64,000 nt of DNA from Paulinella micropora (lineage: Eukaryota; Cercozoa; Imbricatea; Euglyphida; Paulinellidae), in contig WBZZ01005750.1 of the NCBI GenBank assembly GCA_019918135.1, positions 157,001-221,000 on the forward strand. The letters are read 5' to 3'. Below the pieces are notes generated by a model, which was not told where the DNA came from, searched no databases, and saw only the letters and a program-made list of their open reading frames with translations. Numbering within the stretch: the first letter of the stretch is position 1; the number at the start of each line of letters is the position of its first letter. The position numbers and the translations under genes are program-made. Positions 32,609 to 41,830 of the stretch are shown in pieces.

Positions 32609-33424
32609 CTATTTTTGAGTCCGTTTGGATTTAGCAGCTTGGGCTAATCGGCCGGGTTTGTATTTCCCCGGTGCTGGTGCCCCTATGAGAGCGGTAGAGA
32701 TGCCTTCGGCGGCTATCTCGTCCCATACCCGAATTGGAATTCAGCCATGTTGTAGGTCGAATGGGTAATCTAGCACCATGTGCGGCCATACTTGGATCTG
32801 CCAGGGCTTGTATCAGGGCGATTTATCGGTAATGCCCTTCCAAAACGTCTCAACGTTTTCCCCGTCCCGATACACCGGGTAGAAGACTCGGGATTCAGGA
32901 TCGTCGAGGTCTTGGTGTGACCGATAGAACTGTAGGATGGGCGGTTCGGCCGAGGTCGCTTTGTTCGCCCTGGTGGCGCGGACCTTCGGTTCCCATTCCT
33001 TGACTTTCATTAGGAAGAAGTCGTTTAGGCAGTCGTCGCCTACGTGGGCCGTCGGTGGACGGAGGATATATACCTTACCCACGTGCCAATGGATGGCCTT
33101 AACGTCTTCGCCTTTCTTCAGCTTGGACTCACGCGGTGGGCGCTGAGGGGCGATGTCCGCTTTTTCCTCCTGTTCGGTCTGCGGATGGATATCTGGCCGC
33201 GGAGCAAATAGTCTATGACCGCCGGGGAGGATCCGTCATCTTGGTCGACGTCCATACCCTCTTGGCTGGGCGCTGATGCTGCGTTATTCTCCTCGACCGG
33301 GATCGGCTGATCGGGATTAGCCTTCGCCTCGGCCGTCTTGTCACGGCGCTTAGGCGGGGCACGCAAGCTTCCGTTCAGCTTTTGGATAGCATCCGCCATT
33401 GTCTCGTTTCGGTCGAGCATGGGG
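32609..33424 (-). pseudogene. Gypsy-1 pol C-terminal extension, separated from integrase
   Basis: Reading from 33,424, NPMLDRNETMADAIQKLNG aligns with DPFLLEDESVEEALKRM of gypsy-2, just after the GPY/F module. Then come an acidic linker, VYILRPPTAHVGDDCLNDFFLMKV, PILQFYRSHQDLDDP, VFYPVYRDGENVETFW, and finally VLDYPFDLQHG and IGAPAPGKYKPGR, each with a counterpart in gypsy-2. Stops within the last 60 codons and one frameshift near 33,110 show decay. It ends with TAG at 32,609. This is the downstream half of the integrase gene interrupted at 19,419. Confidence 0.88.
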
Positions 33425-33430
33425 TTAAAG

Positions 33431-33653
33431 TTTCCGCATCGTAGTTTCGAATTTACTTAGTAAGAGAACAGAAAAGCTTTATTGGCCTAACCTTCCGAAC
33501 TCGTCGGAGTAGTGTGGAGGGAAAGGGGCTAGGCTCAAATATTTCAGGACTCAAGTTTACAAAACACTAAAAGTTGACGGCTCTGATGTCCACTCGGAAC
33601 ACAGACAGCCGCACCTAAAAACTTGAGTACTAAAACCGAACATTACAAATACC
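33431..33653 (-). repeat. DIRS terminal repeat B2
   Basis: A 223-base repeat, two mismatches from B1. It forms the right end of the element. Confidence 0.92.
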
Positions 33654-34077
33654 GGCACGCTCTACTAGTCAACTAAGAAGACCGGGTGGAGGAGGGGATA
33701 GTGAAAGGAAAAAACAAAGAAATGGAATAACACTATCTATTAAAGCCAGACAGAGAAACCGGGCGGAGGAGGGAGAGCGGACGGCAAACTAATGTTAGAG
33801 CGACTGAACAATCCCAAGGACCGGAACAAACCTACACTAAACAAGGGAAGGCACCAAGCACAATGAGCAGGCCAACCTAGTGACTAGTTGTTCACGGCAA
33901 CAACCGAAGGTAGCATCAAAACAGTCCAAGGGAGACGCGACGAAGTCGGAGCGAGCAGAACCAGCGGAGGCCACCAGCGATCACCGAACACCACCAAAAG
34001 CCCAGAGCAGACAGAAGCAAAGGACAAACAAAAACAAAACAAGGGAAGGGTGGGCGGGAGTTTGAAAGTTGGGAAGA
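33654..34077 (-). other. Unique spacer between A2 and B2 of DIRS
   Basis: A 424-base segment absent from the left end. A short plus-strand ORF here is not credible as a gene. It may be part of the extrachromosomal priming structure of YR elements. Confidence 0.5.
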
Positions 34078-34099
34078 TCTTTCGATCTTCCCAACTTTC
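34064..34099. repeat. Perfect 16-bp hairpin at the A2 boundary
   Basis: GAAAGTTGGGAAGATC and its exact reverse complement are separated by four bases. Only one arm is present in A1. Confidence 0.9.
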
Positions 34100-34252
34100 C
34101 AACCTAGGCCTAACCAGACGCCGGATCAAACACGCGCCGGCTCCGCCGGCACGGCTACGCCGCGCCGACCGGACTACCGTAAAAGCGAAACGTCTCCTCG
34201 GAACTTTAACGGCGGTTAACTCCGGGCGAAGCCCGGAGCAAACCAGTAATTA
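34078..34252 (-). repeat. DIRS terminal repeat A2
   Basis: Second copy of the 174-base A repeat, joined to B1 at CTTTAA (34,250-34,255), the junction a circular intermediate would show. Confidence 0.9.
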
Positions 34253-34255
34253 AAG

Positions 34256-34478
34256 TTTCCGTATCGTAGTTTCGAATTTACTTAGTAAGAGAACAGAAAA
34301 GCTTTATTGGCCTAACCTTCCGAACTCGTCGGAGTAGTGTGGAGGGAAAGGGGCTAGGCTCAAATATTTCAGGACTCAAGTTTACAAAACACTAAAAGTT
34401 GACGGCTCTGATGTCCACTCGGAACACAGACAGCCGCACCTAAAAACTTGAGTACTGAAACCGAACATTACAAATACC
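34256..34478 (-). repeat. DIRS terminal repeat B1
   Basis: A 223-base copy immediately downstream of the recombinase gene; it differs from B2 at two positions. Confidence 0.92.
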
Positions 34479-34492
34479 TCCAACATTTGAGC

Positions 34493-35488
34493 CTAGAGAT
34501 TTGCCCCTCCCCCGATAGCTTTCTGTTCAGCAACAAGCTCGGCCATCCTTGCGCCCACGTAAAGACGAAAGCAAGACGAAGACCACCGATCCGCACGCAT
34601 GATCGATGAATCCGAAGCACCGAGCGAGAAGAGACGAGCTGCACCACCACAACGAAGCGAGATCCCGTTGAACCGACCACCAGTCGCGACTCCAGCCTTC
34701 TGCAGAAGCTCCCGAGCGGTGCTGACAAACGTGGCGCGATCGAGCGGGGAATTGTCAGAAAGACGGAAGTAAGGATAGTTACCCGCCAAAGGGAGCTTGA
34801 AAGCATCGCGACTGGACTCGAAGATCTTCTTCCACGCGTGGGGACAGACGAGCGGGTTCTCTTGTTCTGCAAGGCCAACATCACAACCGCGGCGAAATGG
34901 GTCTTGCTTTGCGCCATCCAGGGTAACCATTATGAGACTCATGTCGTCAACAAGGCGCATTTGAATAAAGGAGTTGACAAGGAACCGGCACGTTGCGAGC
35001 GATCCAGAAGCTACTAACTCGCCTACACGAAAGAGTCCAAAGAAGCCCCAGACTGCCGCAGTGACGACCGTGGCCCAGAGATGACGAGTGGACTTGGGGA
35101 TGTTGCGATCCTTGACTGCCCCTAGAGTATAGCTTGCCATAGCTTCTAACATCGGCAGCTCTAAGGTGAGACGGTTGTCGAGCTTGGTGCGCTTACTGCG
35201 CTTGATGCCTCGCCACGCCATCTCCACGAAGTGGTTGTCGGTGGGGTCATCTAGGCTCAACCGGAGGCAGAAGTCTCGGATTGCATAAATATAAACCTTA
35301 CAGGTGGATACCGACATGAACCGGCTCAACCAAACAAGAAAGAGAACAAGGAGTACAGGGTCGGGTTGCCACCAGACAGGACACCAGTGCTCCGTTGAGT
35401 AGGCGGAGCAGAAAGAACGCAACTTGCGGATGGCTGAGCTGTAGGCGGCACTGGTGCTATAAGAGACAGAGCACGTCATGACTTCCAT
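34493..35488 (-). CDS. DIRS tyrosine recombinase
   Basis: The protein is 331 residues. The N-terminal core-binding helices are followed by the catalytic domain. The first catalytic Arg is in GLFRVGELVAS. The second box reads NGISLRCGGAARLF, where the expected His of H-x-x-R is Ile. The nucleophile Tyr is in DRWSSSCFRLYVGARM, after the W/H-position Trp. It would integrate the circular DNA form by site-specific strand exchange. The ORF is intact and close to B1. The His change may reduce activity or be tolerated, as some YRs vary at this position. The start shown is a Met in frame; the true N-terminus could be further upstream, overlapping RNase H in another frame. Confidence 0.88.
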   Translation of the reverse strand: MEVMTCSVSYSTSAAYSSAIRKLRSFCSAYSTEHWCPVWWQPDPVLLVLFLVWLSRFMSVSTCKVYIYAIRDFCLRLSLDDPTDNHFVEMAWRGIKRSKRTKLDNRLTLELPMLEAMASYTLGAVKDRNIPKSTRHLWATVVTAAVWGFFGLFRVGELVASGSLATCRFLVNSFIQMRLVDDMSLIMVTLDGAKQDPFRRGCDVGLAEQENPLVCPHAWKKIFESSRDAFKLPLAGNYPYFRLSDNSPLDRATFVSTARELLQKAGVATGGRFNGISLRCGGAARLFSLGASDSSIMRADRWSSSCFRLYVGARMAELVAEQKAIGGGANL

Positions 35489-35517
35489 CGCAGAGGTGAC
35501 GAGCCAAGGTACTTCCG

Positions 35518-36200
35518 TTACTGCTGAAGAGGTCGTAAAGAAGGCCCGGACGGGTTCGACTTGCGCCAGGTCTCGGTCGCTTGGGCCATCTGAGCACGGG
35601 CCAACAAATCGACAATGTGAATGCGTTTACGTGGCTCTTGAGAGGCAGCGAGAGAAACGCCAATAAGAGAAAGCTTGGAAGTCCAAGAGTCAATGAGACT
35701 CTTAATGTTTGTCCGAGGCGAGTAGCACGAGTTCAGACAGTGAGCAGCCGGGGCACAGTCCGTGACAATATGAAACTTTCTGTAACCCAGTGCGACCGCA
35801 AATTCAAAAGCTGCAACGTAAGCACTGAATAACTCACGCATCGGAGACGAGTCGACTAGAGACTCAGAGCGCAGAAGGGCTAACTCTTCAACGGACCAAC
35901 AGCGAGAAACGAAAAGACCTTTGGAACAAAAGGGGGCCATGGCAATGGCACCCCTCCCCCACTGCGAACCCTCCACCTCGCAAAAGTTTGCATCGGACCA
36001 AAGAGTGCACTTGGCGGGGTCGTCGACCCATATCATCGAGTCCTTGTCATAAAGTCCCGTCTTAAGGAAGTCCGACAGCGGGAGACGGAAGCTGGAGTCA
36101 AGGAGAAGGCTGCGTGCAAACCTCGCAGCGTGGCCAGCTCTAGAACTAAAACGGCCACCTTTGCTACGCGATGTCGACATGGTGTTGAAAGCTATACGCA
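35518..36200 (-). CDS. DIRS RNase H domain (5'-truncated by inversion)
   Basis: The frame enters from the breakpoint at 36,200 and ends at 35,518. Acidic active-site candidates are CTLWSDANF, SPMRELFSAYVAA, FHIVTDCAPAAH and RIHIVDLLARAQMA. It removes RNA from RNA-DNA hybrids during reverse transcription. It is the direct continuation of the RT that stops at 24,020 on the plus strand, in frame. Confidence 0.85.
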
Positions 36201-37640
36201 CTCCTCATCCTCTTGTTGTAATACAGCCCCAATCGCAAACTTAGATGCGTCTGTATCGACTACGAATTGTTTCGTAAAGTCGGGCATCGTTAACACCAGT
36301 CCTCCGTCTTTCGGGTCTTTGTAAATGAGATCTTTGAGCGCATGAAACGCTTGCAAAGCCTCTTCGTCCCACTTCTCAAAGTCTCCAAAATCTATCATTT
36401 TCTCCACTTTAGCCCGTGTTGCACCCCAATCGGGTATAAACTGGCTATAGTATTGCGCCATCGCAAGGAATGAGTGCAATTCAGTGCGGTTCTTCGGTAT
36501 CGGTCGATTCATAATCTCCTCCCTCTTCTCTTTGGATATCGAAACTCGATTGAGGGAGATCTCGTACCCTAAGTATGTCACACTCGTCTTGGCAAGTTGA
36601 CACTTCTTTAGATTGCATTTCAGGCCAAAAGCTCCGATGCGCCTGAATATATCGGACAAATGATCGATATGCTCCTCCATTGTGTTAGAGTATACGATAA
36701 TGTCATCGATATAGCAAAATGCATATTCTCCCGCCTTCTGTCCCCGCCTTCTCATAAAGCCTCCGTCAGACAAATCATCGTACTGACTGCTCAACATCTT
36801 CTGCATCGCCTTCTGGAAAAGTCCTGGGGCTTGCTTGAGGCCCATCGGAAGCACTTTCCATTGGTATATTTCCATACCCACCACAAACGCCGTCAGCCAT
36901 CTGGACTTTTCCTCCAGTGGTATCTGCCAGAAGCCATTCTTAAGGTCAATGACCGAATAGAATTTTGCATTCCGCAGTACTCTCCTTCCTTCTTCTAATG
37001 TCGGGAGAACCTTGTTAACACGAGCATAGTTAACTGTCAGGTGCCATTCTCCTCCTGGCTTCGGCACTATTCTCGGTTGTGAGACTATTGGAGATGTTGA
37101 TCTCTCAATAAAGTCCTCATTGAGCAGCTGTCTTGCTAGCTCCTCCGCTATCTTCGCCTCATGTATACTCAAATTCGCCCTTCGTGGTGCCGGTGACGGC
37201 TCCGCACCCGGTATTTTGTAAATAACCGCAGTGAAATCTTCAGGCTTGACACCACCTGCATGTGGAGGGTCAAAAATTTCCTTGTTCGCCTCTAATTTGG
37301 CTTTTAAAAGCTCCTTCTCCTTCTCCGTGCCTACTCCTTCTTCCAATATTTTCCGCGCCGCCGCCTGAAAATCTTCATCAGACATCTGCTTATGTTGCTT
37401 GAGGGGTTCTCTGTCCTCCTCCAAGCCTAAGTCCTCTTCCGAGACATCATCTAGGCCAGTCTTTTCATACGTGACCGTGTCCGGCTCATCATCTTTACCG
37501 AGCTCCACCAGCATGTCAATGAGTCTCGCGTATTGCAAAGGAGCTTTACGGGTGTAAAAACCATCAAAGCATGTGAATGCTTGCGGTATCAATTTCAACT
37601 TGTCGAGGTCTCTGAGCTTCCACGAGTTCCCATACGACAA
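36201..37640 (-). CDS. Gypsy-2 reverse transcriptase (3'-truncated by inversion)
   Basis: About 480 residues are open. RT blocks are STSPIVSQPRIVPKPGGEWH, FYSVIDLKNGFWQIPLE, VLPMGLKQAPGLFQK and the catalytic AFCYIDDIIVYSN, then LKCNLKKCQLAKTSVTYLGYE. RNase H starts at KQFVVDTDASKFAIGAVL. The last two codons before the stop come from DIRS sequence beyond the junction. Catalytic residues are intact, so this copy was probably active until recently. The first Met shown follows a one-base shift near 37,635 relative to the upstream frame. Confidence 0.93.
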
Positions 37641-38518
37641 GCCACCACTAGCTGTTGCTTGCGAGAGGGTACCGGTATAGGATGATCAATAAGCCGGTCC
37701 CTTATTTCCTGCGCCCATATCGCCTTCTCATTATATGGCAGGATAATAGTATACGGCTTATTATTTTCGAATAAAGTCCGTAAGCATTTCTTCACTTCAG
37801 ACAGTGAACGCGGCCACGTGGGCTCGTCACCCCAGAAATCAGTAATAAAACTTTTAATAGTTTCTGGTGGAGTATCCGGGATTCGCCCCGTTCTCCTTGG
37901 TACAAACGCCTCCCTTTTTTCTTCTCCTACTTTCGCATGGAAACAGTATCCGTTAGTAATATGGACATCTGTTCCTACTCCTTCCGCGAATCTCGCCAAC
38001 GACGGGCTTCTTTGTGCGACACATATAATCTCCTCCTTTCGCTTCTCGATTAAGTCATCAATAGACTTTTTGTCCCAATGGCATGTCGGAACTGTGACAG
38101 TGCACACTTGGGATTCCCAATTGTCGGTCCAGGACAGTTCATCCGGTCTTACGACATGGGGGTGAACGTACACCTCAAGTGCCTCATGTGCGATGGCCAT
38201 CTTTTTGTGATCCGTCGCTAGACTCAGCTCATAAGCCTCATAAGAGTCAGTAGCGTTGAAGGGATCAATATCGTTCTCTTCTCCTCTTTTTACTCCATAT
38301 ATCACTCGCCGTGCGGCGCAATCAATCACAGCCCCCATCGTAGCCAATTGGTCATACGATAGTAATATTGACCCGTGGTAACCGGGGACGACATAGAGGT
38401 CCATACGGTATACTCGTGCGGATTTCAATTTAAAGGTCAGTGTGATGATTCCCGTGATATCCGTCCGGCTGCTCACTCCTTTGAGAGTGCCCGTTGACTT
38501 TTTCATATTTCCGTCCAC
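37595..38518 (-). CDS. Gypsy-2 protease C-terminal part and linker to RT
   Basis: 307 residues in a frame offset by one base from RT. Near the start LDLYVVPGYHGSILLSYDQL and GAVIDCAARRVIYG resemble the second half of a retropepsin. The rest is a linker comparable to gypsy-1 15.3-15.9 kb (TIILPYNEKAIWAQEIRDRL and IPVPSRKQQLVVACRMG). A one-base shift near 38,530 at a T-run separates it from the preceding frame that holds the D-T-M-A block. Confidence 0.65.
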   Translation of the reverse strand: MDGNMKKSTGTLKGVSSRTDITGIITLTFKLKSARVYRMDLYVVPGYHGSILLSYDQLATMGAVIDCAARRVIYGVKRGEENDIDPFNATDSYEAYELSLATDHKKMAIAHEALEVYVHPHVVRPDELSWTDNWESQVCTVTVPTCHWDKKSIDDLIEKRKEEIICVAQRSPSLARFAEGVGTDVHITNGYCFHAKVGEEKREAFVPRRTGRIPDTPPETIKSFITDFWGDEPTWPRSLSEVKKCLRTLFENNKPYTIILPYNEKAIWAQEIRDRLIDHPIPVPSRKQQLVVACRMGTRGSSETSTS

Positions 38519-38535
38519 CCAGTCCCGGTATCGAT

Positions 38536-39111
38536 TTAAAAATTCCGGCCGACAATATTAATATTCGCCATCGTATCATTACGAACTTTTAATATTGTCT
38601 TCAAAGTTTCACAATAAAGTTCCGTATAACACAGAGCATCGGGCCTGTGTATATTGGCTGCGAGAACAAGAACTTTACGTTCCAAATTTTGGAGTCTTGT
38701 CTCTAAGTTTTTCAACTCCTCCTTCTTCTCCTCCTGCTTCACCTCATTAACATTTTTATTATTCTGCGGTACTGGTGCGTTTACTATTTGAGCGACATTG
38801 TCTTGTGGTACTTGAGTACACACATTGTCTTTTTGCTCGCCACCCGCCGCGACCGTGGACATTGAGTCTGTTCGTGGTTGTTTGCTTGGCCGAGGCGATA
38901 CGTCTGCCATTGGCCTCCTCGCCTCCATCGCAAGTCTCGCCTTCCTATTTGCATCAGTTATCATTGGTAACCGTGCTGTATGAACGGGTATGAGACTACC
39001 TTGGGGCTGCAGTCTCTGTGTACCCACATCTTTGTTTTCACATAGAGGAAGCGTTGGCCCAGTCTGCACAACAGCATTAGAAAGCACTGTGACTTTAGTG
39101 TTAAACTTCAC
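38536..39111 (-). CDS. Gypsy-2 linker and protease start
   Basis: 191 residues: a polar region, a coiled-coil segment (EVKQEEKKEELKNLETRLQN) and at the end NDTMANINIVGRNF. The last aligns with NDSMAQITFAGKCF of gypsy-1 and is the probable protease active-site block, with Met where Gly is usual. Confidence 0.6.
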   Translation of the reverse strand: MKFNTKVTVLSNAVVQTGPTLPLCENKDVGTQRLQPQGSLIPVHTARLPMITDANRKARLAMEARRPMADVSPRPSKQPRTDSMSTVAAGGEQKDNVCTQVPQDNVAQIVNAPVPQNNKNVNEVKQEEKKEELKNLETRLQNLERKVLVLAANIHRPDALCYTELYCETLKTILKVRNDTMANINIVGRNF

Positions 39112-39144
39112 AGTCTTCTCCTTCCTCTCTTCTTCCCCCTCCAG

Positions 39145-39969
39145 TCATTCCACCACCTCGAAACGATTACCTTGAGTAGTGTCCGGGTAGGATGACGTAT
39201 CGGTCTCCGAGGCAGTGTTGTAGGCCTGAGCTCGACCGAAATTTGGGTTGGAGCTTGCCCGCGAGCCTCCTCCTCCTCTGGGTGGGGGGGCTGGAGCTCG
39301 AACAGCTCTCCCTCCATAAGGGGTATATCCCCGACCTCCTCCTCTTCCTCTCTGAGGGGTTCCCTGCCACCTCGAGGCTCCTCTCCATGTTCCTCGTCCT
39401 CCTCCTCCTCCTCCTCCTCCTCGTCCTCCTGCTCCTGCTCCTCCTTCTCGTCCTCTTTGAGAGGCCTTTAAGTTCTTTTGTCTCTCCCTTTCCTCCTTCT
39501 TCTCCTTCATCCTCTTCATGTAGGTAATGATTGCCTCTCGTAACTCCTCATCATCACACATATTGGCATACCAACCTTCGTTCACAGCGGCAATCTGAAG
39601 CATATTGAAAAGGCCCGGTTCCTTGCCTTCCGTCCTGCTCAGAAAATTTGCCCTTGCTGTTGGGTTCTGCCTATCATGATTGAAAGAGCAGTCTCTGTTC
39701 TCCATCTGTGCCTTACACTGCAAGCCCGCGAACCACCTCCAACATGCGGTCTTCAGGTCTGGCTCTCTCTGTCTCTTCCAACCGGCAACTCTGTTTGTGT
39801 ACGTGGCTTGTGCGCCAACAGGTACACCGCCTGCCTGTGCCGTATGTGCCTCCGTGAGCGAGTCCATGTTTGAGCATGCACTCATCACTTCTTGAAACAG
39901 TGTTGACGGAGCAACGCTTTGAACCGTATTTTCGAACACGTGTGTCTCGAGGAAGTTCTTGGACTTCAC
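39145..39969 (-). CDS. Gypsy-2 Gag C-terminal part with CCCH zinc finger and RGG-type tail
   Basis: 274 residues. Near residue 85, ACWRWFAGLQCKAQ with RDCSFNHD gives C-x8-C-x8-C-x3-H. A basic helix (KRMKEKKEERERQKNLK) and a Gly/Arg-rich tail follow, typical of RNA binding. It overlaps the end of the preceding gag frame by four bases, so a shift there joined them in the ancestor. Confidence 0.75.
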   Translation of the reverse strand: MKSKNFLETHVFENTVQSVAPSTLFQEVMSACSNMDSLTEAHTAQAGGVPVGAQATYTNRVAGWKRQREPDLKTACWRWFAGLQCKAQMENRDCSFNHDRQNPTARANFLSRTEGKEPGLFNMLQIAAVNEGWYANMCDDEELREAIITYMKRMKEKKEERERQKNLKASQRGREGGAGAGGRGGGGGGGGRGTWRGASRWQGTPQRGRGGGRGYTPYGGRAVRAPAPPPRGGGGSRASSNPNFGRAQAYNTASETDTSSYPDTTQGNRFEVVE

Positions 39970-41417
39970 TGAGCTAAACGTCGAGCATTGTTGTATGAGC
40001 TGAGTAAGCTTACTCGGTTAACTGTGTGTAACGCCGAAAAGAAATAGAGGATGATCGACTTGCGGCCATAGAATAGCCCATAGGAGGAAACTACCTCCGT
40101 AAGGGTCGCCGCCAAGCCAACAGCACTCCTCAAACTCATCGCCACTGTCTCAAAGATTTCAAACCCTATGAGAGTACCAGTGCAGAGATGCTGGTATCCA
40201 TGAGATTGAAAATATGAAATGAGTGTGGCCACCGCCAGTTCACACTGAGCGTCTAGGCCTGTTGCATTGTTTCTCTTAATCTCCTCCTTCTTTCTCAAAA
40301 ACTTGTACTGTGTCAGATCAAATCCCTCCGAGACTAGAGATTGGTCAAAAACAGTAACAAGGGCCTCGTATTCCTGCGTTTCGTCGCAAGGAAAAGCCTT
40401 CATGCAGGCATTGATCTCTTTGAGCTTGCTCAAAAGCGAAGCATCAGAGTCTTTGTCTGAGCTCGTCTTGGCATTTTGCATGAGACTTGCCACTCCTCCT
40501 TTCTTCCCCTTGAAGGCATTTATGATGTTCTGTCTGTCCTTCTTCTCCGTGTTTGTGACCACCACCGTAGTTGAACCCGAGGGTGCAGGGGCTGGTGGGG
40601 CAGGAGCTGGTGGGGTCAAATATGTCGGAGGGTGTGTCTTTGCACCACTCACTTTTGCTTTCATTCTTTCCAGTCTCATCGTCTTCTCGAACTCCTCATT
40701 CTCTTTCGCCTTCTTCTTCTCAGATATCACCAGCTTTTGAGCATGAGTGATAAAGGCCACCAATTCAGAAGCAGATCTGAGAAAATTGTATTTCTCCACA
40801 TATTGGTCAACACCTGCTTTGTTGGCGACCGGTGGTGCGTTACTAAGTGATTTAAGGACAGAGTGATCCTTGGTAGGAATCCATCTCTTCCATGCCTCCT
40901 TGTGCAGTAACGCACCCATCAACAGTCTGATCTTGGTCAGAACTCTGTCGGTCTTCTCTAACTCATCAATCACAGGATGAGCTTCTCCTGCTGCCTTAAT
41001 GCTTTTTTCCATCTCTGCCTTCCCCTCTTCCAAGGCCTTTATTTCCATTGTAAAAAAATGAAATATGCCACTCGAGTTTTTCGAACCCAGATTGGTCTTC
41101 ATTTTTGTTACATCGACTGCCTCCTGACCAGTCGCGAGGAATCTGGCCGTTGCTCTTGGGTTTGTGTACTGGAGGTAACCCTCACATCGTGGGCCGTATG
41201 TACGTTCCCAAATCAGGGTTTGAGTGTACACCCCAAAGATAGCATCGAGTAATTCAAGGTGGGTGTGTGTGTCCCCAAACTTGATATGCTGTATCTTCTT
41301 TCTCTCTTCTGGATCAGAGACCAGTTTGCCGAGGAGCTGTGCTGTGTTTGATAATAGGATATAGACATCCTTTTTAGCACGACTTTTCTCTCTTCTTTGA
41401 TCCTGAGGGATCCACAT
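39966..41417 (-). CDS. Gypsy-2 Gag capsid-like region
   Basis: 483 residues, largely helical, with ELLDAIFGVYTQTLIWERTY and VDQYVEKYNFLRSASELVAF segments and a Pro/Ala-rich linker (PPAPAPPAPAPSG). No direct family match is claimed; its place between the N-terminal gag frame and the zinc-finger frame, and its helical nature, indicate capsid. The last residues in this frame are probably out of frame. Confidence 0.65.
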   Translation of the reverse strand: MWIPQDQRREKSRAKKDVYILLSNTAQLLGKLVSDPEERKKIQHIKFGDTHTHLELLDAIFGVYTQTLIWERTYGPRCEGYLQYTNPRATARFLATGQEAVDVTKMKTNLGSKNSSGIFHFFTMEIKALEEGKAEMEKSIKAAGEAHPVIDELEKTDRVLTKIRLLMGALLHKEAWKRWIPTKDHSVLKSLSNAPPVANKAGVDQYVEKYNFLRSASELVAFITHAQKLVISEKKKAKENEEFEKTMRLERMKAKVSGAKTHPPTYLTPPAPAPPAPAPSGSTTVVVTNTEKKDRQNIINAFKGKKGGVASLMQNAKTSSDKDSDASLLSKLKEINACMKAFPCDETQEYEALVTVFDQSLVSEGFDLTQYKFLRKKEEIKRNNATGLDAQCELAVATLISYFQSHGYQHLCTGTLIGFEIFETVAMSLRSAVGLAATLTEVVSSYGLFYGRKSIILYFFSALHTVNRVSLLSSYNNARRLAQ

Positions 41418-41830
41418 ATAGGTGTCCTTCTCTCCCCCATCTTGTTATCAAACTCTTCTTTAGTGAGGTCATAGTGGTCTTGCACCCACTGTTGTTCCTC
41501 CACTGTGATCTCCTCTCCATCACTATGAATCAAGTCGATCATTTTTCGTCCTCCTCCTCCCGTGTAGGCAGGTGGTAAGGGATTACCATATGCTCCTCCT
41601 CCTCCCGTCTCTTCTTGTTCAAATCCTCCTTCATCTTCGTCTCCTCCATATCTTCCTTCATCATCCCAGCCCTCTTCTACTCCTCCTCCTACTCCTTCAT
41701 CTCCTCCTTCATTCAGTCCTCCTCCTCCTCCTTCATTCAATCCTCTTCCTCCTCCTCCTCCTGCTTCTTCTTCTTCTCTTCTTTGTTCTGCCTCCGAGAA
41801 TTCACTCACTTCGGCGGTCTCTGTCGACAT
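41400..41830 (-). CDS. Gypsy-2 Gag N-terminus, Gly/Glu-rich
   Basis: It starts MSTETAEVSEFSEAEQ at 41,830. Glu-rich then Gly/Glu repeats (GGGGLNEGG) lead to IDLIHSDGEEITVEEQQWVQ. A one-base change near a run of five G (about 41,425) moves the reading into the capsid frame. Confidence 0.7.

Larger units (their letters stand above)
33425..36200 (-). mobile_element. DIRS/PAT-like YR retrotransposon, 3' part
   Basis: Minus-strand order: RNase H, tyrosine recombinase, B1, A2, a 424-base spacer, B2. Its right end (CTTTAA at 33,430-33,425) abuts the continuation of gypsy-1 pol. The order A1-ORFs-B1-A2-B2 defines split direct repeats. Confidence 0.9.

Noticed and set aside
24021-36200. Simple nested insertion of gypsy-2 into DIRS
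   Set aside because: Nesting would place gypsy-2 ends (LTRs) at the DIRS breaks. Instead the breaks fall inside both coding regions and are reciprocal on opposite strands.
39192-39527. Plus-strand Leu-rich ORF opposite gypsy-2 gag
   Set aside because: Antisense of the Gly/Arg-rich tail codons.
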